Source: Dryas octopetala
Taxonomy: Eukaryota; Streptophyta; Magnoliopsida; Rosales; Rosaceae
NCBI GenBank assembly: GCA_963921425.1
Contig: OY992836.1
Span: forward strand, 3,921,825-3,985,824
Length of the DNA stretch: 64,000 bases
Reading direction: 5' to 3'
The notes under the pieces were generated by a model. The model was not told where the DNA came from, made no database searches, and saw nothing but the letters and a program-made list of their open reading frames with translations. Shown here one piece after another: positions 10,408-23,326 of this stretch. Position 1 is the stretch's first letter; each line of letters opens with the position of its first letter. The translations under genes and the position numbers were made by a program.

Positions 10408-10735
10408 ATTTTTTTTTTTTTTCAAAAGGAACATAAATTTTGTTAAGAAGAATGAATACAACGGTCCTTTAGAAGAGCGTTCTGAATAAACTCATGGAAC
10501 TCATTTAGCTAGAGAGACACTAGTAATAGAAAGCATAACGAGCTAATCTATGTACTACCCCATTTGCCTCTCAAGAGAAATGAGACCAAGGAATTCCCCC
10601 AAACAAATTGGCAGGAAATCCACCACAGATCCTTCAACAACCCAAAGGGAATCTCCTTCCACGCACACCAGAGATACAGCAAGCACCTAAAGCAAACACA
10701 ATAGCTTCCTTAGGATTGTGCCTCCATTTTCCTTA
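10408..10735 (-). mobile_element. Decayed LINE tail with RNase H-like domain
   Basis: Read on the minus strand, frames separated by shifts give EAIVFALG, then VEGDSLWVVEG, then EANGVVHRLARYAFYY. These match the end of the RNase H-like (RVT_3) domain of plant non-LTR elements. In-frame stops are present. A T-run at 10,410-10,425 on the plus strand is the poly(A) tail of the insertion. Confidence 0.55.
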
Positions 10736-10998
10736 TACTTTATGTCTTGTGTTAGTGTATCAATTTTCACAAGTCAGGTCGATTTTTGAAAGGAAAAAAA
10801 GATATAAAATTAAGCCTCGAAAATTATAAATTAGGTACATTTCATTATCTTTCACTCTATTTAGGTGATCAAAGCTCAATTTTTGTCTATTAAATTTTTA
10901 TGAGAAAACATTTGCCTCAAATGTTTATTTTATTGGTAAAAATTTGGGGTATTCTGAAAAATCTCTCGGATTGACTAATTGGGGTATTAAGCTATAAC

Positions 10999-11341
10999 TT
11001 ACAATAATGCATATTGAATCGTCGACCATACCGTTCAATGTTATATTGTTCTCTTATTTTGACTAATTTGTCTTATTCTAAATATTTTGATTAATAAAGT
11101 TTTTTTTCCAAGATGATTTATAAAGTTCTTATTAAATAGTAAAAGTAGAAGTTACAAGATTCCTTAGTTGATGATTAGACAATAAAGCACTTAATCACTG
11201 TAAACTCTCTGTGGCACATGGGTAGCACATGGCCAAACATTTTATGAAAAATTTTCGTTGAAGGAGAATTAGCTTGAACATTGATGCCTTTCATTTTGTT
11301 TTTAATGAAAAAACTTTAATATATTTAGAAATTAACATCAT
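10999..11341 (+). repeat. Tandem segment copy 1
   Basis: The block from TTACAATAATGCATATTG to GAAATTAACATCAT recurs almost unchanged at 11,509-11,861. Confidence 0.85.
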
Positions 11342-11508
11342 GGTCGTGCAATTAGTTATATTTTCTTGTAAATATAGAATTTCCTTATTTGTAGGAATTG
11401 TAATTAAAAGCTCTGTATAAATGTATCAATATATATATCTCCAATAGAGAAGAATAAAATCAACTTTTTCTGCCTCCATACTCAAACCCTAACCTTATTT
11501 GAGTCTTA
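11342..11508 (+). other. Spacer with LTR-like or promoter-like features
   Basis: Holds TGTATAAATG (TATA-like), ATATATCTCC and AATAAAATC (poly(A)-signal-like) between the two tandem copies. It may be a piece of a retroelement LTR; the evidence is weak. Confidence 0.25.
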
Positions 11509-11861
11509 CAATAATGCATATTGAATCGTCGACCATACCGATCAATGTTATGTTGTTTTCTTATTTTGACTAATTTGTCTTATTCTAAATATTTTGATTA
11601 ATAAAGTTTTTTTTTCCAAGATGATTTATAAAGTTCTTATTAAATAGTAAAAGTAGAAGTTAGGAGATTCCTTAGTTGATGATTAGACAATCAAGCACTT
11701 AATCACTGTAAACTCTCTGGGGCACATGGGTAGCACATGGGTAGCACATGGCCAAACATTTTATGAAAATTTTTCGTTGAAGGAGAATTAGCTTGAACAT
11801 TGATGCCTTTTATTTTGTTTTTAATGAAAAAACCTTAATTTATTTAGAAATTAACATCATG
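11509..11861 (+). repeat. Tandem segment copy 2
   Basis: Second copy of 10,999-11,341. It has an extra ATGGGTAGCAC unit near 11,730, so the copies have diverged by small slippage. Confidence 0.85.
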
Positions 11862-13960
11862 TGCATTTTGTTACTATACATAAGATCTGTGGAGCTAAAA
11901 TGTTTAATACAAATTCTTTCTATTTTATGATTGTCTTTTATTGATTTTCTCCTCTCTTTTTTCTTGGTCCTCACAAGAGAAAAGATAGAAAAAGATATTT
12001 AAAAAAACTGGTTTTGAATTTGCATCATGCTCAGATAGAAAAGTTTTTTATTTTTATTTTTTAAGTATAAAATGAGAAATAAAATGATATCAATTCAAGT
12101 CTACTAAAAAAGAGATGATAATTCAACCAACTTTAATGAAATTACGTGAAAAAAACACACCATAACTAAATTAATTTGTAAGTAAAAGTCCAAAAGTAGA
12201 CTTTAAAATCATTTACTAAAAAAGAATGTATCGTATGTTTTTTGTATTTTTGGTTAATATCACTTATCAAAATTTATATACTATGTAATATAATTTTTTT
12301 TTTGTTGAGGAAACTATGTAATATAATATAAATGGATTAATAATAGGGTTTTTTTTTTTAACAATTAATTAGAAGTAAGTCTAATTTTGAAGGGTCATTC
12401 GGATTAAAACCATATAGGAATTTAGATTTGTAATTAAATCCAATTTTTTAGGTTAAGGTCCAAAAAATAGATTTTAAAAAAATTTTGACTCATATTATCT
12501 CTTAAAATTAAGATAATTAGTATGAATTAATTTTTAAAATTATGAAAGATAATATCCATTAGGACATTTTTTAATTAAAACATTCATGATTATCTAGTTT
12601 TAATGTTTTATAATTTAAAATAATAAAAGATAATATCCATTTAAATTATACCAATATAAAAAAAAATGTATTAACCTACAAAATCGAAAATAATCAAACA
12701 AGTAAAAAAAAAGTATATATAAGTACATTTTGATTGTACCAATACTTGGTTAGTACATATATATATATATATATACATATATATAAGATTAGGTATGCAC
12801 TAACGAACATGCACACCTGATCCGAACGCTTGGTTTTCGCCGCTAATTACTCAGACATGATGCTTCCTTCCCCAAGTTTTAAGGGTAAATCGTCATCTTT
12901 TCACCCCATCCCCTCTTAAGGTATAGAATGAGCTTGGTTCGCCCAAAATTTCAGAGTTAAACACTAACATAAACGCCGACAAACCATCAATCGATTGGTA
13001 CAATTAGAATGTATCCATTAAGAATTTTTTTCTTTATTTGATTATTTTCTATTTTTTGGGCTGATGTATTTTTATTAGTAATATAATTTAAATCTCACAA
13101 TTAATTTTAGGATAATATGATAATATTAGAATATTATAATATGATAATATGCTAATATTATAATATTAAGATAATATAAAACTAGGATAATATTAAGATT
13201 TAAATATTATTAATTTTAGGATAATATTAGACATTTTTGAAACATGTAGACAATATTTTTGGACCTTAGTAAAAAATTAAAAAATATTAAGGTATTAGTC
13301 TAAGAGATGAGAGAAAAGTGGACCGGCCGGTAAATGGCTCTTTTTTTAATAAGTCAATTTGCAAAAAAGTAGTTTTAAAAAACTTAAATGCGGAAGCCCA
13401 ATTTCCAGCCACCTACATTTTGAAAATCAGGTATTACTGTAACGGAGTTATTATAGCACACACTACAATATCTTTGAGAATTGTTATTGTCTAACAGTAA
13501 CTATTTAAATTGTAAAAAAACACTATTAATTGCTACTGTTTGGCTGTAGCAATCATTGTTACTGTAGCAATTTGCTTAGTTAAAAAAAAAATCATAAAAA
13601 AAAATATAACGTGGACTTATTTGTAAAAAAAAGTGTAATTATTTGTACAAAGTTGATTATTTGTCATTCTATTTTTTAGGTGGTTTTCTTTATACAAAAG
13701 ACTCCAAAAGTGGACTGTTTTGTAATTAACTGTTAATAATATTATGTGAATGTTACAACTTACAAGTACATACAAAAAGTGGCATGGCAGGAATAGGGGA
13801 GCAAGATAAGAAGGTATGCCAAGAAACAGCATATCATTTCCAGCGAGACTGAGCCAACCCAACCGGGATTCGATTTCACAGTTCCCAACAAACAAACCAA
13901 CCACCCATTTCATTCCACATTATGCATCGAATGTAAAAAGTAACGACTGATAGTGATTGA
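11862..13960. other. AT-rich intergenic, upstream region of the kinase gene
   Basis: Long AT-rich low-complexity DNA, including ATAAT-type repeats at about 13,110-13,210 and a TA run near 12,755-12,785. No exon is convincing. The minus-strand frame at 13,617-13,913 looks like no known protein. Confidence 0.4.
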
Positions 13961-14021
13961 TTGTTTCTTAAAGAAGGAGGAGTGAGTGAAACGACGTCGT
14001 CTCGTCCAAGGCCCAGACCCG

Positions 14022-14308
14022 ATGAAGTTGACCACCGGAGTCGGAGAAGAACAACGTGGTGGGAAGACGGCGGTGGTGGGGGTGAAGTTAGACTCTCACA
14101 GCAAGGAATTGCTGACGTGGGCTCTCGTCAAAGTCGCAGACCCTGGTGACCATGTCATTGCCGTTCATGTCCTCGACACCATTTCTGGTCTGCTTCTTCT
14201 CTCTCTCTCCCTCACTGTGTGTGTGGTTTGGTTTTGTGATTCATTTTCTGGTTTTTGTTGAATTTGGTTTCTGGGTTTTGTAGAGGAGAGCTCTCTCTCT
14301 CTCTCTCA

Positions 14309-14388
<80 letters not shown>

Positions 14389-17300
14389 TCACTGTGTGTG
14401 TGGTTTGGTTTTGTGATTCATTTTCTGGGTTTTTGTTGAATCTGGCTTCTGGGTTTTGTAGAGGAGACTTCCTCGTTGCTCTCACTGGTAAAGACATTCG
14501 ATTCTGTGCTCTCTGCCTATGAAGGTTTCTGCAACTTAAAGCAGGTTCACTTTCACATTCACAATACCTTCTTTTCTCTTTTCTATTTTTCAATTGTGAA
14601 TTCTCCGTTCCGTTTGGATGCTGAGAAAATTTCCTAGTTTTCTTAGTGATCAACAGAGGGTAATTTATTTGTGTTTATTTTTGTTTCAATCATTTGTTTC
14701 CTTTGGGAGTTGAGAGCATGTGCATTGTGATCAGGTTGATCTGAAGCTTAAGGTCTGTAGGGGCAATTCGGTCCGACAAATTCTAGTACGGGAAGCAAAA
14801 TCACACCATGCGGCTACACTAATTGTTGGCACTTCCAAAACCCACCATAGAATCCGGTCATCTGCCTCTGTTGCCAAGTATTGTGCGAGAAAATTGCCCA
14901 AAAGTTTTTCTGTTTTAGCTGTTGATAATGGCAAAGTTTTGTTCAAGAGGGAAGAAACTGATAGGAATGCAGATCAATTTCAAGGTTTTGATAATTTTCT
15001 TCTTCTGTGTTTTTTTTTTTTTTTTTAATTTTAATTTCTCCTTGTTGGTGTTTTTGTTATTTGAGGTATAAACTTGATTTTCGTGCAATTACCATGCTTA
15101 ACGATTTAGCTTCTTTGCCTTGTGGTTGAACAGGTAATAATCAGAACAGGAATTATAGTTTGGACCACAAATCACTTAGCAAGAATGTAAAGGTACTTAA
15201 TGATGCTAAACTAAATCAATGTCACAAAAAATCCTGTTCAGAGTGTGGGATGAAAACCCTTAAGAGAAATTGTGAGAGTTGTCTACCGGATTCAGTTTTG
15301 CTGGATAATTCTGGGACCAAATCAACGGTTGAGTTTCCTGGGGATGGTGGTGAGGACAATTTATTGGCTTTGGTACCAATCCAGAGGCTCGAGATTGCTT
15401 CCAACTCTTTCAAGATTCAAGATTTGCAGTGTTATAAACCTGGTTGGTCGCTTCTTCGCTGGGCATTTTTACCAAAGCAGCGACATGTTGAGAAATCTGA
15501 GAAAAAGGCATCCGTTTTTGGATGGGTCTTGAGACCACTGAGCTGGCATACTTCAGCTGTAGTCTATCCTGATCAGAAACAGAGTAATTCTTGCCAGGAT
15601 GAAGACCATTCTTCCATGCTGGATGGAATAAGTGGAGCAATTGTGCCATTTGGGTCTACTGCGGTCTGCCCTCCTCTAACCCCTAACCATGGCATGGAGA
15701 GCCTTCCTGAAGAATTTTTGGATTTATGTAAGAAATACTCATCCAGTTGTAGACTGTTTGGCTATGAGGAACTTTTGTTGGCAACATCTAACTTCATGCC
15801 TGGTTCGTTTCTGTTCCCTAAATTTTATGATCCTGATTTTGAGTTGACCCAAATTTGGATGTTATTCTAAACAATTTGAATCACAATTTTCAGAGAACAT
15901 GGTTGGACAAGGTGGCAGTAGTCATGTTTATAGAGGGTATCTTTTAGATGGCGAAGAGTTGGCAGTGAAAATCCTGAAGCCATCTGATCATGTATTGGAA
16001 GAGTTTGTTCATGAAATTGAGATCATCACAACTTTGAACCACAAGAACATAATCTCCCTATTTGGATTCTGTTTTGAATACAACAATTTACTTTTGGTCT
16101 ATAATTTTGTTGCAAGAGGAAGCCTAGAAGAGAACCTTCATGGTAAATAATTGTTTGATGTCTATCTCTTTGGACTTAACAAAATTACAATTTTTTTTCT
16201 CTATTTTGCAATTTTCATAACTCAACGGGATTTTTCTGATCAAGGTAATAAGAAGGATGGGACTGCATTTGGTTGGAAGGAGAGATATAATGTGGCCCTA
16301 GGTGTGGCAGAGGCACTCGATTATCTACACAATGGTTGTGAAGAACCTGTGATCCACAGGGATGTGAAGTCTTCCAACATCCTTCTTTCAGATGATTTTG
16401 AGCCACAGGTGCGGTTATGTAACTTCAATATTTCTTGTTAATTATTTGAAGCTTCTTGTGCTCATCACCTTTTATAATGGTTCTTCAGCTATCAGATTTT
16501 GGACTTGCCAGTTGGGCATCATCGACATCCCATATTAGTTGCACAGATGTTGCAGGAACATTTGGGTGTGTAATGCCTTTTTAGCCTATATTTTCCTTTC
16601 AGTTTAGATATTCTTGCTAACACTCCCACTATGGCAGTTACATGGCTCCAGAATACTTCATGCATGGCAAAGTGAGTGATAAAATTGACGTCTATGCATA
16701 TGGTGTTGTACTCCTTGAGCTTCTATCAGGTAGAAAACCAATCTGCAGTAAATATCCAAAAGGCCAGGAAAGTCTGGTGATGTGGGTAAGTTTTCATCTC
16801 TGTGCACAAACTTGGGACATAGAAGTATTTGTGTGCGTAATCTTTCTGAATACTTTTAACTCTTGCGAATATGTAAGATCGAATGGAATGCAATCAACTT
16901 TCGAGAAGAGAAGCACATTTTCTATTTTTTGGGTCCAACAAATGTTTCATGACAAAGAAATGTGTGAATTGTGATTGTGTTAAAGTCTGGACTTAATTGA
17001 ATTCTGATGTGGACTTCTTGTCGACAGTTACTTTACCATTTTTACAATGATCAATAAAATTTGTTTCTTTAAAAAACAAAATGATTTATGTCAATAAATG
17101 GGGGTTGGTTCCAGGCAAAGCCAATATTGAAGGGTGGAAAGGTCGCCCAACTGCTAGATCCAAGCCTGGGCAGTGACTATGACCATGATCGAATTGAGAG
17201 AATGTTTGTGGCTGCAAACCTTTGCATTAGACCTGTGCCCAGACTTCGGCCTAAGATCAGCCTCGTAAGTTTACTTTTTGCTTCTCTTTTCATCTTTGAA

Positions 17301-17611
17301 GTTTACTTAATTATTTGGTTTTATATATTTTCAAATTTATTTATTTGATGGGTGAATTTTGTTCATCCCAGGTTCTGAAGCTTCTCCAAGGTGATGAGGA
17401 AGTTACAAGGTGGGCAAGGCAACAAGTCAGTGCATCAGAAGAACTTGACACCTTGGGTGGAGAAGCACTTCCTTCTAATATCCAGTCCCATCTTAACCTT
17501 GCCCTTATAGACTTGGAAGATGATTCCCTTTCTATCAGCAGTGGTGAGCAAAGCATCTCATTAGAGGATTACTTGCAAGGGAGATGGAGCCGCTCATCAA
17601 GCTTTAACTAG
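14022..17611 (+). CDS. USP-domain receptor-like cytoplasmic kinase
   Basis: A plant kinase with an N-terminal universal-stress-protein (adenine-nucleotide alpha-hydrolase-like) domain, a linker and a C-terminal Ser/Thr kinase domain, like Arabidopsis At1g77280/At5g63940 (named from memory). Exons: 14022-14187, 14462-14544, 14735-14984, 15134-15802, 15894-16142, 16245-16408, 16489-16565, 16638-16785, 17115-17264 and 17372-17611. All joins keep frame and give 731 residues. The USP part is about residues 14-165 ([32 protein letters not shown]). Kinase signs: glycine loop [11 protein letters not shown] (394-404), lysine in AVKIL (K415), HRDVKSSN (510-517, an RD kinase), DFG (530-532), APEY. All catalytic residues are present, so it should be active. 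There is no signal peptide or membrane segment, so it is likely cytoplasmic. The ATG at 14,022 is the first in frame; an upstream in-frame GTG is not a plausible start. Intron 1 carries a (CT)n run and a duplicated acceptor. Exons 2 and 3 were copied into the inverted repeat. Confidence 0.92.
14288..14384 (+). repeat. (CT)n microsatellite in kinase intron 1
   Basis: An almost pure CT run of about 95 bases, interrupted once by CACTAT. It separates two copies of the intron's 3' part (about 14,216-14,287 and 14,391-14,468), each ending in TTTTGTAGAGGAGA. Confidence 0.9.
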
Positions 17612-20096
17612 CCATATTTTCCGTTTGATGGGATTCTGCAAGTACACATTGTGCTCTATTAGTAGGGTTCTTTTGTACATTTCTTTGTGTTTGTTCATCA
17701 ATAGTTCTTGGTTCAGTTACTTAAACCAGGTCCTGGAAGAGAGGTTGCGTGCAAGAGGTTTGACCTCCTCCTTCACCTAGTAGCTGTATTGCAGTCTGAA
17801 TGTCCTAGCTGGTTTTCCATTGAATCCTTGGGTCTCTCTGTTTTTATTTTTCTCGAGACAAATGGAATATTAGAGAAAATGTGGAAGGACACTGAGAGTA
17901 TCTGTTGTTCTGCTGAGGTGGGCATAATAATCATTGCTTTTTCCACATGCTGTATATGAAAGTGTATTTGATATTAGGAGATGGCATGGCATCATTTAAG
18001 GTCCGAAGTTCTTCCTTGACATGTTTCTCCTTGTTTTCTTATTCCCTCTCTTTCTTTTATTTTTGTTTTTTACTATTATTTGAATGAAGTTCTGAAAAAC
18101 AAGCCGCAAAAGATGCTATAATGGTTCACCTGTTAGATTACACTTTCCAGTGATGTGCTTCTTTTTGTCAAAGTAGTTGTTTAAGATTACTGCTCATGGA
18201 TTTTCTTTACTTAAAGTAGGCTGGTTGGATTCCTTTCTTTGTGTTTAGAATTGCTTTCTCCTTTGAATTCTCTTTTGTAGATTATCCTTCAAGTGTGTTT
18301 GCTTACTTCCTTCTCTTCCATTTTATGCGCCAAGAGTAAATATACGATGCCCTTCTGTCAAGGAACAATATCTCATTTTACACAGAAAATAAAATAGATT
18401 AAAGAAACAAATGTGTGAAAATAAAAAAGATTAAAAAAAACAAATGTGTGAAAATAAAATAGATTAAAGAAACAAAACAAGCCTATGAAAGCTATGTCGA
18501 TATAAAGGTGAGAAGTGAGCGAGTGTGGGAAGTATCTGTGGAAATATGGTTCTTCCCTATACTACTGCACCTAATTCCATCGAAATTCATTTCAAAACTC
18601 TGCATACTCAGAAAATGCTCATAACATTCTTTCCCTCTCCAATGTCACCCAACTTTTAAGATTTCAATTGTTCAATGCTTTTACTTGTTCTTTGCATTTA
18701 TTTATTTGTTTTTGTGATCGTTGATGAAAAAGAAGATAATGGTTAAGGCATGGCAAAATTCCTCACACCCCGATTGGTTTGGGGGGATTTTAGTCCCACC
18801 CCGATTATATTATATATTCTATATCTATAAAGCAAATATGGCTATTAGGTGATGTTGATACCTGTTTCCACTGAACAACTATGCGTTGTAGAAATGGAAG
18901 CGACACAGTTTGGACGACATTTGGGCCGTTTGTCGTGTGGACTTGGGTTAGGAATGCTCAAGAGATTAGATGGTGTATCTGTAGGGACCAAAGGATATAG
19001 TGGATGATGGGGCGATACCCGAACATGGGCCAGATCGGGCCTCTCCCCTAAGGACCAAGGCCCAACTATGGGCTTCGTGACCAATGAGCCAAGGCCGTAT
19101 AAGCTCAGTGACCAAGAGAGGCGAGGTTAGGTGTAACCTCACTATTGGCACGAGTGATAGCATGTGGATGATCATGGGTTGGGTGCTCATGGGTATGAGC
19201 CTAGGTAATAGCCTCGATACCATAGGAACACGAGGCCCAAGTAGTCCTATGAAATTAAGAACTAAGAGAAACTCGAAGAGATTGGATTAGATAATGATTT
19301 CAATCTTAAATTCTACTAGAGAAAATTATGGCCATGTGTAAAAGAGCACTAAAATATTAGGAAAGTTGAGAGGTTAAGAAAATTATAATGTGTACAATTA
19401 TTAATATTTTAAACCCTAAACCCTAAAATTATAAACTCGTTGTCTACCCATATTATATATAACATATGAATTAAGTTATTAGGAGTGGACCCAGGAATTT
19501 AAAATGGGTTGGGCTAAAAATATAAGCTAGTTTCTCATTTTGCTAAAAATACAATTCTTGTTGTCAGCATATTAAATCATGTATATATTAATTGACAATT
19601 CCACTATATAAGAAACAAAAACTAATAATAAATGAAAAAAAACATGTCAAGATTCAAATTTCTGAAAATCTGTATCGCGAGAACTTTTTAATAGTAGATC
19701 TTTTTAGGCTAATTGAACTCTATTAGCCTATGAAGTATATTATTAGACCCTAACAAATTTTATTTAGTCTAATTAAAACCCTACATTAAACACAAAAGTT
19801 AGAAATTCGATGAGAATTTAAAAGAAAGTTCTGAAACATACACATCTACTTGGGGCTGAGTTCGTGGGGAACTCAAAAAAAAAAAGATTTAGGAGAAAGA
19901 ACTGAAGAAAAATCAAAGAAAATTAATAAATAACGAAGAATAGATATTAGGAACATAAAAGAGGAGAGACTAACAACGACAAAGTTCTACATTCGTGTTA
20001 TTATCTGAGAGTGAAGAAGCTCTACATTCGTGTTATTATTTGAGAGTGAAGATTGGTTGGGTAATAGTCTAAATGGGATGACTAAAGCTTTTGAAG
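17612..20096. other. Downstream intergenic region
   Basis: The first few hundred bases probably hold the kinase 3' UTR. A three-unit tandem repeat (AAATAAAATAGATTAAAG type, unit about 37 bp) lies at 18,391-18,480. The stretch 18,840-19,300 has higher GC and short open frames on both strands but no recognisable domain; it may be an old repeat. TAAACCCTAAACCCTAAA at about 19,407 is too short to mean a telomere. Confidence 0.4.
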
Positions 20097-20104
20097 GGAA
20101 TGAC

Positions 20105-20704
20105 TAGGGGTGGGTTCGGTACGGTTACCGAACCTCAAACCTCAAACCGTGTACCGACCGAACCCCCCTCAGTTGGCCATTTTGGTTACTGAGACCGGTG
20201 CCAGAATGTCGGTAAACCGGCACTCGGTTGGACCGGCATTCTCGGTCGGCTCGGCTCGGAATGGGCATTTAACCGAAATGGTGGTGGGTTGAGCGGTGGT
20301 CTGATGAGAGGATCAAGAACATACCAGTTCGCCGGAAAATTGGCAGGGAAACTAGCAACCTTTTAAGCCTTCGATCTGCCACCTACGGTGGTCGGACGAA
20401 CAACCCAAATACACCGAAAGACTCAAGCCGACGAGAGGAGGCTCTGGGTACCAACCACGAGTCACGACGACGCCGGAATCACAGAGTGTGTCGGAGAAGA
20501 CGACCGGCCTTGACTGGGTTTTGGGTTTTCGGAATCTTTGGGTGATTTGAGGATAGGGGGAGAGAGATGAGACAAGGGGAAGATTTTCTGGGGTGGTCCC
20601 GTCGCCACCCAAGGCCGGACGACGGCAATTTTGCCGGTCAATGCTCGGTGTGAGTACAGAGGGATGAGAGAGATGAGAGCATCGAGGGAGAGGAGAGATA
20701 AATG

Positions 20705-20746
<42 letters not shown>

Positions 20747-21718
20747 CCATTGAGAGAAATAGAGTTAATTTCTGATTTTGGGGGTTTAGTGTTTTGGGGT
20801 TTGGGGTTGGGGTTGGGGTTGGGGTTTGGGTTTGGGGTTTGGGGTTTGAGTTTTTACTTTAAATATATTTATATATAAAATACATTTTTATACCCTAAAA
20901 TATCTTTTTATATAATACATTTTTATAATTTATATAACATCTAATTTATAAATTTATAAATTATAAATTTTTTCATTTATATAATACATTTCTATATAAA
21001 AACTAATTAAAATACCTTAAATCTTAATATTATACCATATCCTAAACCTTAGGGTATATAGGGTATAACATATAGTGATATACCATATTCTAATATTAGA
21101 CTATATTATAGTATTATACCATATCCTAAACATTTTTATAGTTATATAATTATATACCAACTATGAAAGTATGAATTATAGTCTTAGGATATAAGATATA
21201 AGGTGTATGATTTAAAATTTTAAAAACACACAAATAGGGTTTAGGGTGAGATATAGGATATAGGGTTTAGAATTTAGTATATATTTATATATATAGTATA
21301 TAGTCATATACGATATATTTATGGTTCAATTGAAATAATTATATTATATAAATTAAAAAACATATAAATTATTAATCATAGGGTTTAGGGTATAGAAATG
21401 GTTTAGGGTTTATCAATTTATATATGTTTTATAAACTATAAAAATGTATCTAAATGTATTATAGAAAGGTATTTTAGGGTATAGAAAATGAGAAATGTAT
21501 AAAATTGTATTATTTTAAATTAAATGTTATATATACTCGGTCCGGTTCGGTAAACTGACGGTTCTAGAATCTGAGAACCGGAATCGGAACCGAACATGCC
21601 GGTTCGGTTGGCAAACCGATATTCCGGTACGGTTTCTCTCCGGTACGGTTATTCTCGGCATCGGTTGGGCCGGTTTTGGGTTCGATCTCGGTTTTTCGGT
21701 CAAACCAACCAAGCCCTA
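20105..21718 (+). mobile_element. Non-autonomous hAT element, copy 1
   Basis: The element begins TAGGGGTGGGTTCGG and ends CCAACCAAGCCCTA, imperfect inverted tips. GGAATGAC lies directly outside both tips (20,097-20,104 and 21,719-21,726), an exact 8-bp target duplication typical of hAT. Both ends are rich in GGTTCGGT/ACCGAACC subterminal repeats. The inside holds a T-run (20,711-20,743), GGGGTTTGGG repeats and AT-rich DNA, with no transposase. A diverged copy in the opposite orientation is at 29,396-30,817. Confidence 0.85.
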
Positions 21719-21726
21719 GGAATGAC

Positions 21727-22669
21727 TATAGTTGGGTTGGTAATGGCCCAAGGATAAGAACTAAGGAGGATAGTGGGCTATTAGGCTATTTTGGGCGAAA
21801 ATACCATTTATTATATATCTTGTCTAAAAAAAAAAAGGGGTAGGCTATATTATAGGTCCGCCCATATAAATTACGATCACATATAATAATTTTTTTAGAA
21901 AATGAATATTTTTTAAATAAATAAATCATTAATTAAAAAGGTAAATAATTTTAAAGTTCATCTTACAACATTTAATAACAAACAAACTCAATTAAAAAGT
22001 TACAATGATAAATGAGTTCAAATCTGCTGTCACCAAAATTCCTGTGTCCTCCCTGTCACTTGTCTATTTGTTTATTTGTTTGACACCTTACTCCCTCTTA
22101 ATAGTGAGTTAACTCTGTTAAGGCTATCAATAATACTATTAACTTTTACAAAAAAAACTCTCCTTATTACTCTTCTGTATTTTTAGCACTGAATAAAGAA
22201 ACGATATGGGTCATTAAAATGGGAGACCAGGCGAGAAAGCAAAATAAATAAGTAATATAAGGAAAGGGTAGAAAGGGAAAAAGATTAGATGGATTAAAAA
22301 CCCAGCCAAAGACGGGTATTTCTCCCGCTTAAAAATTAGTAAGAGCAGACTGACAAGAGCAGTTGAGCAGTGTGCAAATTGCAAGCCCTCTCTCTACTCG
22401 CCAGTCTCTACTAGTCTTTGGGTCTAAGTCTAGGCTCTACCAAAAATAGCCATTTGATGGCCTCTGTGTTTCTCTCTTCTCTCTTAATTTGTGTCTGTAA
22501 GTTTCACTTTCAGATTGCCAATTCCGGCAATGGCAATTACACACCAGCACGAAATGCCGATTCAAAACTCAAATTTCCCATTTCCATTTCAACAAAATCA
22601 CAGTCTCTCTCCGACCCTCTTTCTCAAACAAAGGCAAAATCAAAGTCTTTGGCCCTCAAAGCCTCCGAG
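21727..22669. other. Intergenic, leading into the inverted repeat
   Basis: AT-rich up to about 22,330. The stretch 22,418-22,744 holds overlapping open frames with Ser/Pro-rich products and looks like a 5' exon or transcribed leader that runs into the repeat arm. I do not recognise the product. The arm may extend left into this stretch, because its partner lies beyond position 64,000. Confidence 0.35.
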
Positions 22670-22813
22670 ATCTCCGAAACCCCAAGAACCACTGATTGCA
22701 TATCGCGGTTAGCTTCTCCTTCTCAGCAACATTTTTTGATTTGATCTTGTCTAGGTGTTTAAGCCTCTAATCTAACCATTTAAGCCTCTATAATGAACTT
22801 CTAATAATTTTTC

Positions 22814-22935
22814 AGGATCTTCGTGAGCTTTTCAGTATCCCAAAACAAGGTTTTGATGTTTCCCTTACTCAGCAGCAGCTATATGAGGTGCATGATCGCC
22901 AGCACACAATGTATGGAATCAATAGCAAGTAATAT
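22814..22935 (+). pseudogene. Exon-like fragment, unidentified
   Basis: After an acceptor-like TTTTTCAG, an open frame reads DLRELFSIPKQGFDVS and ends QHTMYGINSK then TAA. The inverted copy at 63,739-63,856 is also open with a few amino-acid changes. I do not recognise the family. Confidence 0.35.
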
Positions 22936-23032
22936 TTATGATTTTTAATTATGTTATATCTCTGATTTAAATGCTCATATACCTGTTCTTGTATATGCTT
23001 ATTACTTAGATTGATTTTCAAATATTATATTT
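22924..23032 (+). repeat. Direct repeat flanking the captured exon, copy 1
   Basis: About 105 bases starting AAGTAATATTTATGATTTTT recur at 23,327-23,432, on the other side of the captured kinase fragment. Confidence 0.8.
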
Positions 23033-23326
23033 GAATCTGGTTTCTGGGTTTTGTAGAGGAGCTCTCTCTCTCTCTCCCTCACTGTGTGTGTGGTTTGGAT
23101 GTGTGATTCATTTTCTGGGTTTTTGTTGAATCTGGTTTCTTGGTTTTGTAGAGGAGACTTCCTCATTGCTCTCACTGGTAAAGACATTCGATTCTGTGCT
23201 CTCTGCCTATGAAGGTTTCTGCAACTTAAAGCAGGTTCACATTCACATTCACAGTACCTTCTTTTCTCTTTTCTATTTTTCAATTGTAAATTCTCGGTCG
23301 ATTGGACGCTCAGAAAATTTCCTAGC
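23033..23326 (+). pseudogene. Captured fragment of the USP-kinase (intron 1 end plus exon 2)
   Basis: Matches 14,259-14,640 of the kinase gene: the duplicated intron 3' end, the acceptor TTTTGTAG, then exon 2 encoding [20 protein letters not shown] and the start of intron 2. Exon 3 is absent here although the other arm has it. No kinase domain. It can only be a remnant. Confidence 0.85.

Noticed and set aside
13986-14021. Upstream GTG as start of the kinase
   Set aside because: Plant nuclear genes start at ATG with rare exceptions, and the ATG at 14,022 is in frame and gives a family-like N-terminus.
14309-14653. Minus-strand 114-residue ORF over the CT run
   Set aside because: Mostly an ER dipeptide repeat made by the microsatellite, opposite the real kinase exon 2.
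19405-19425. Telomere-like CCCTAAA words
   Set aside because: Only two or three units; also found inside the hAT elements, so not a sign of a chromosome end.
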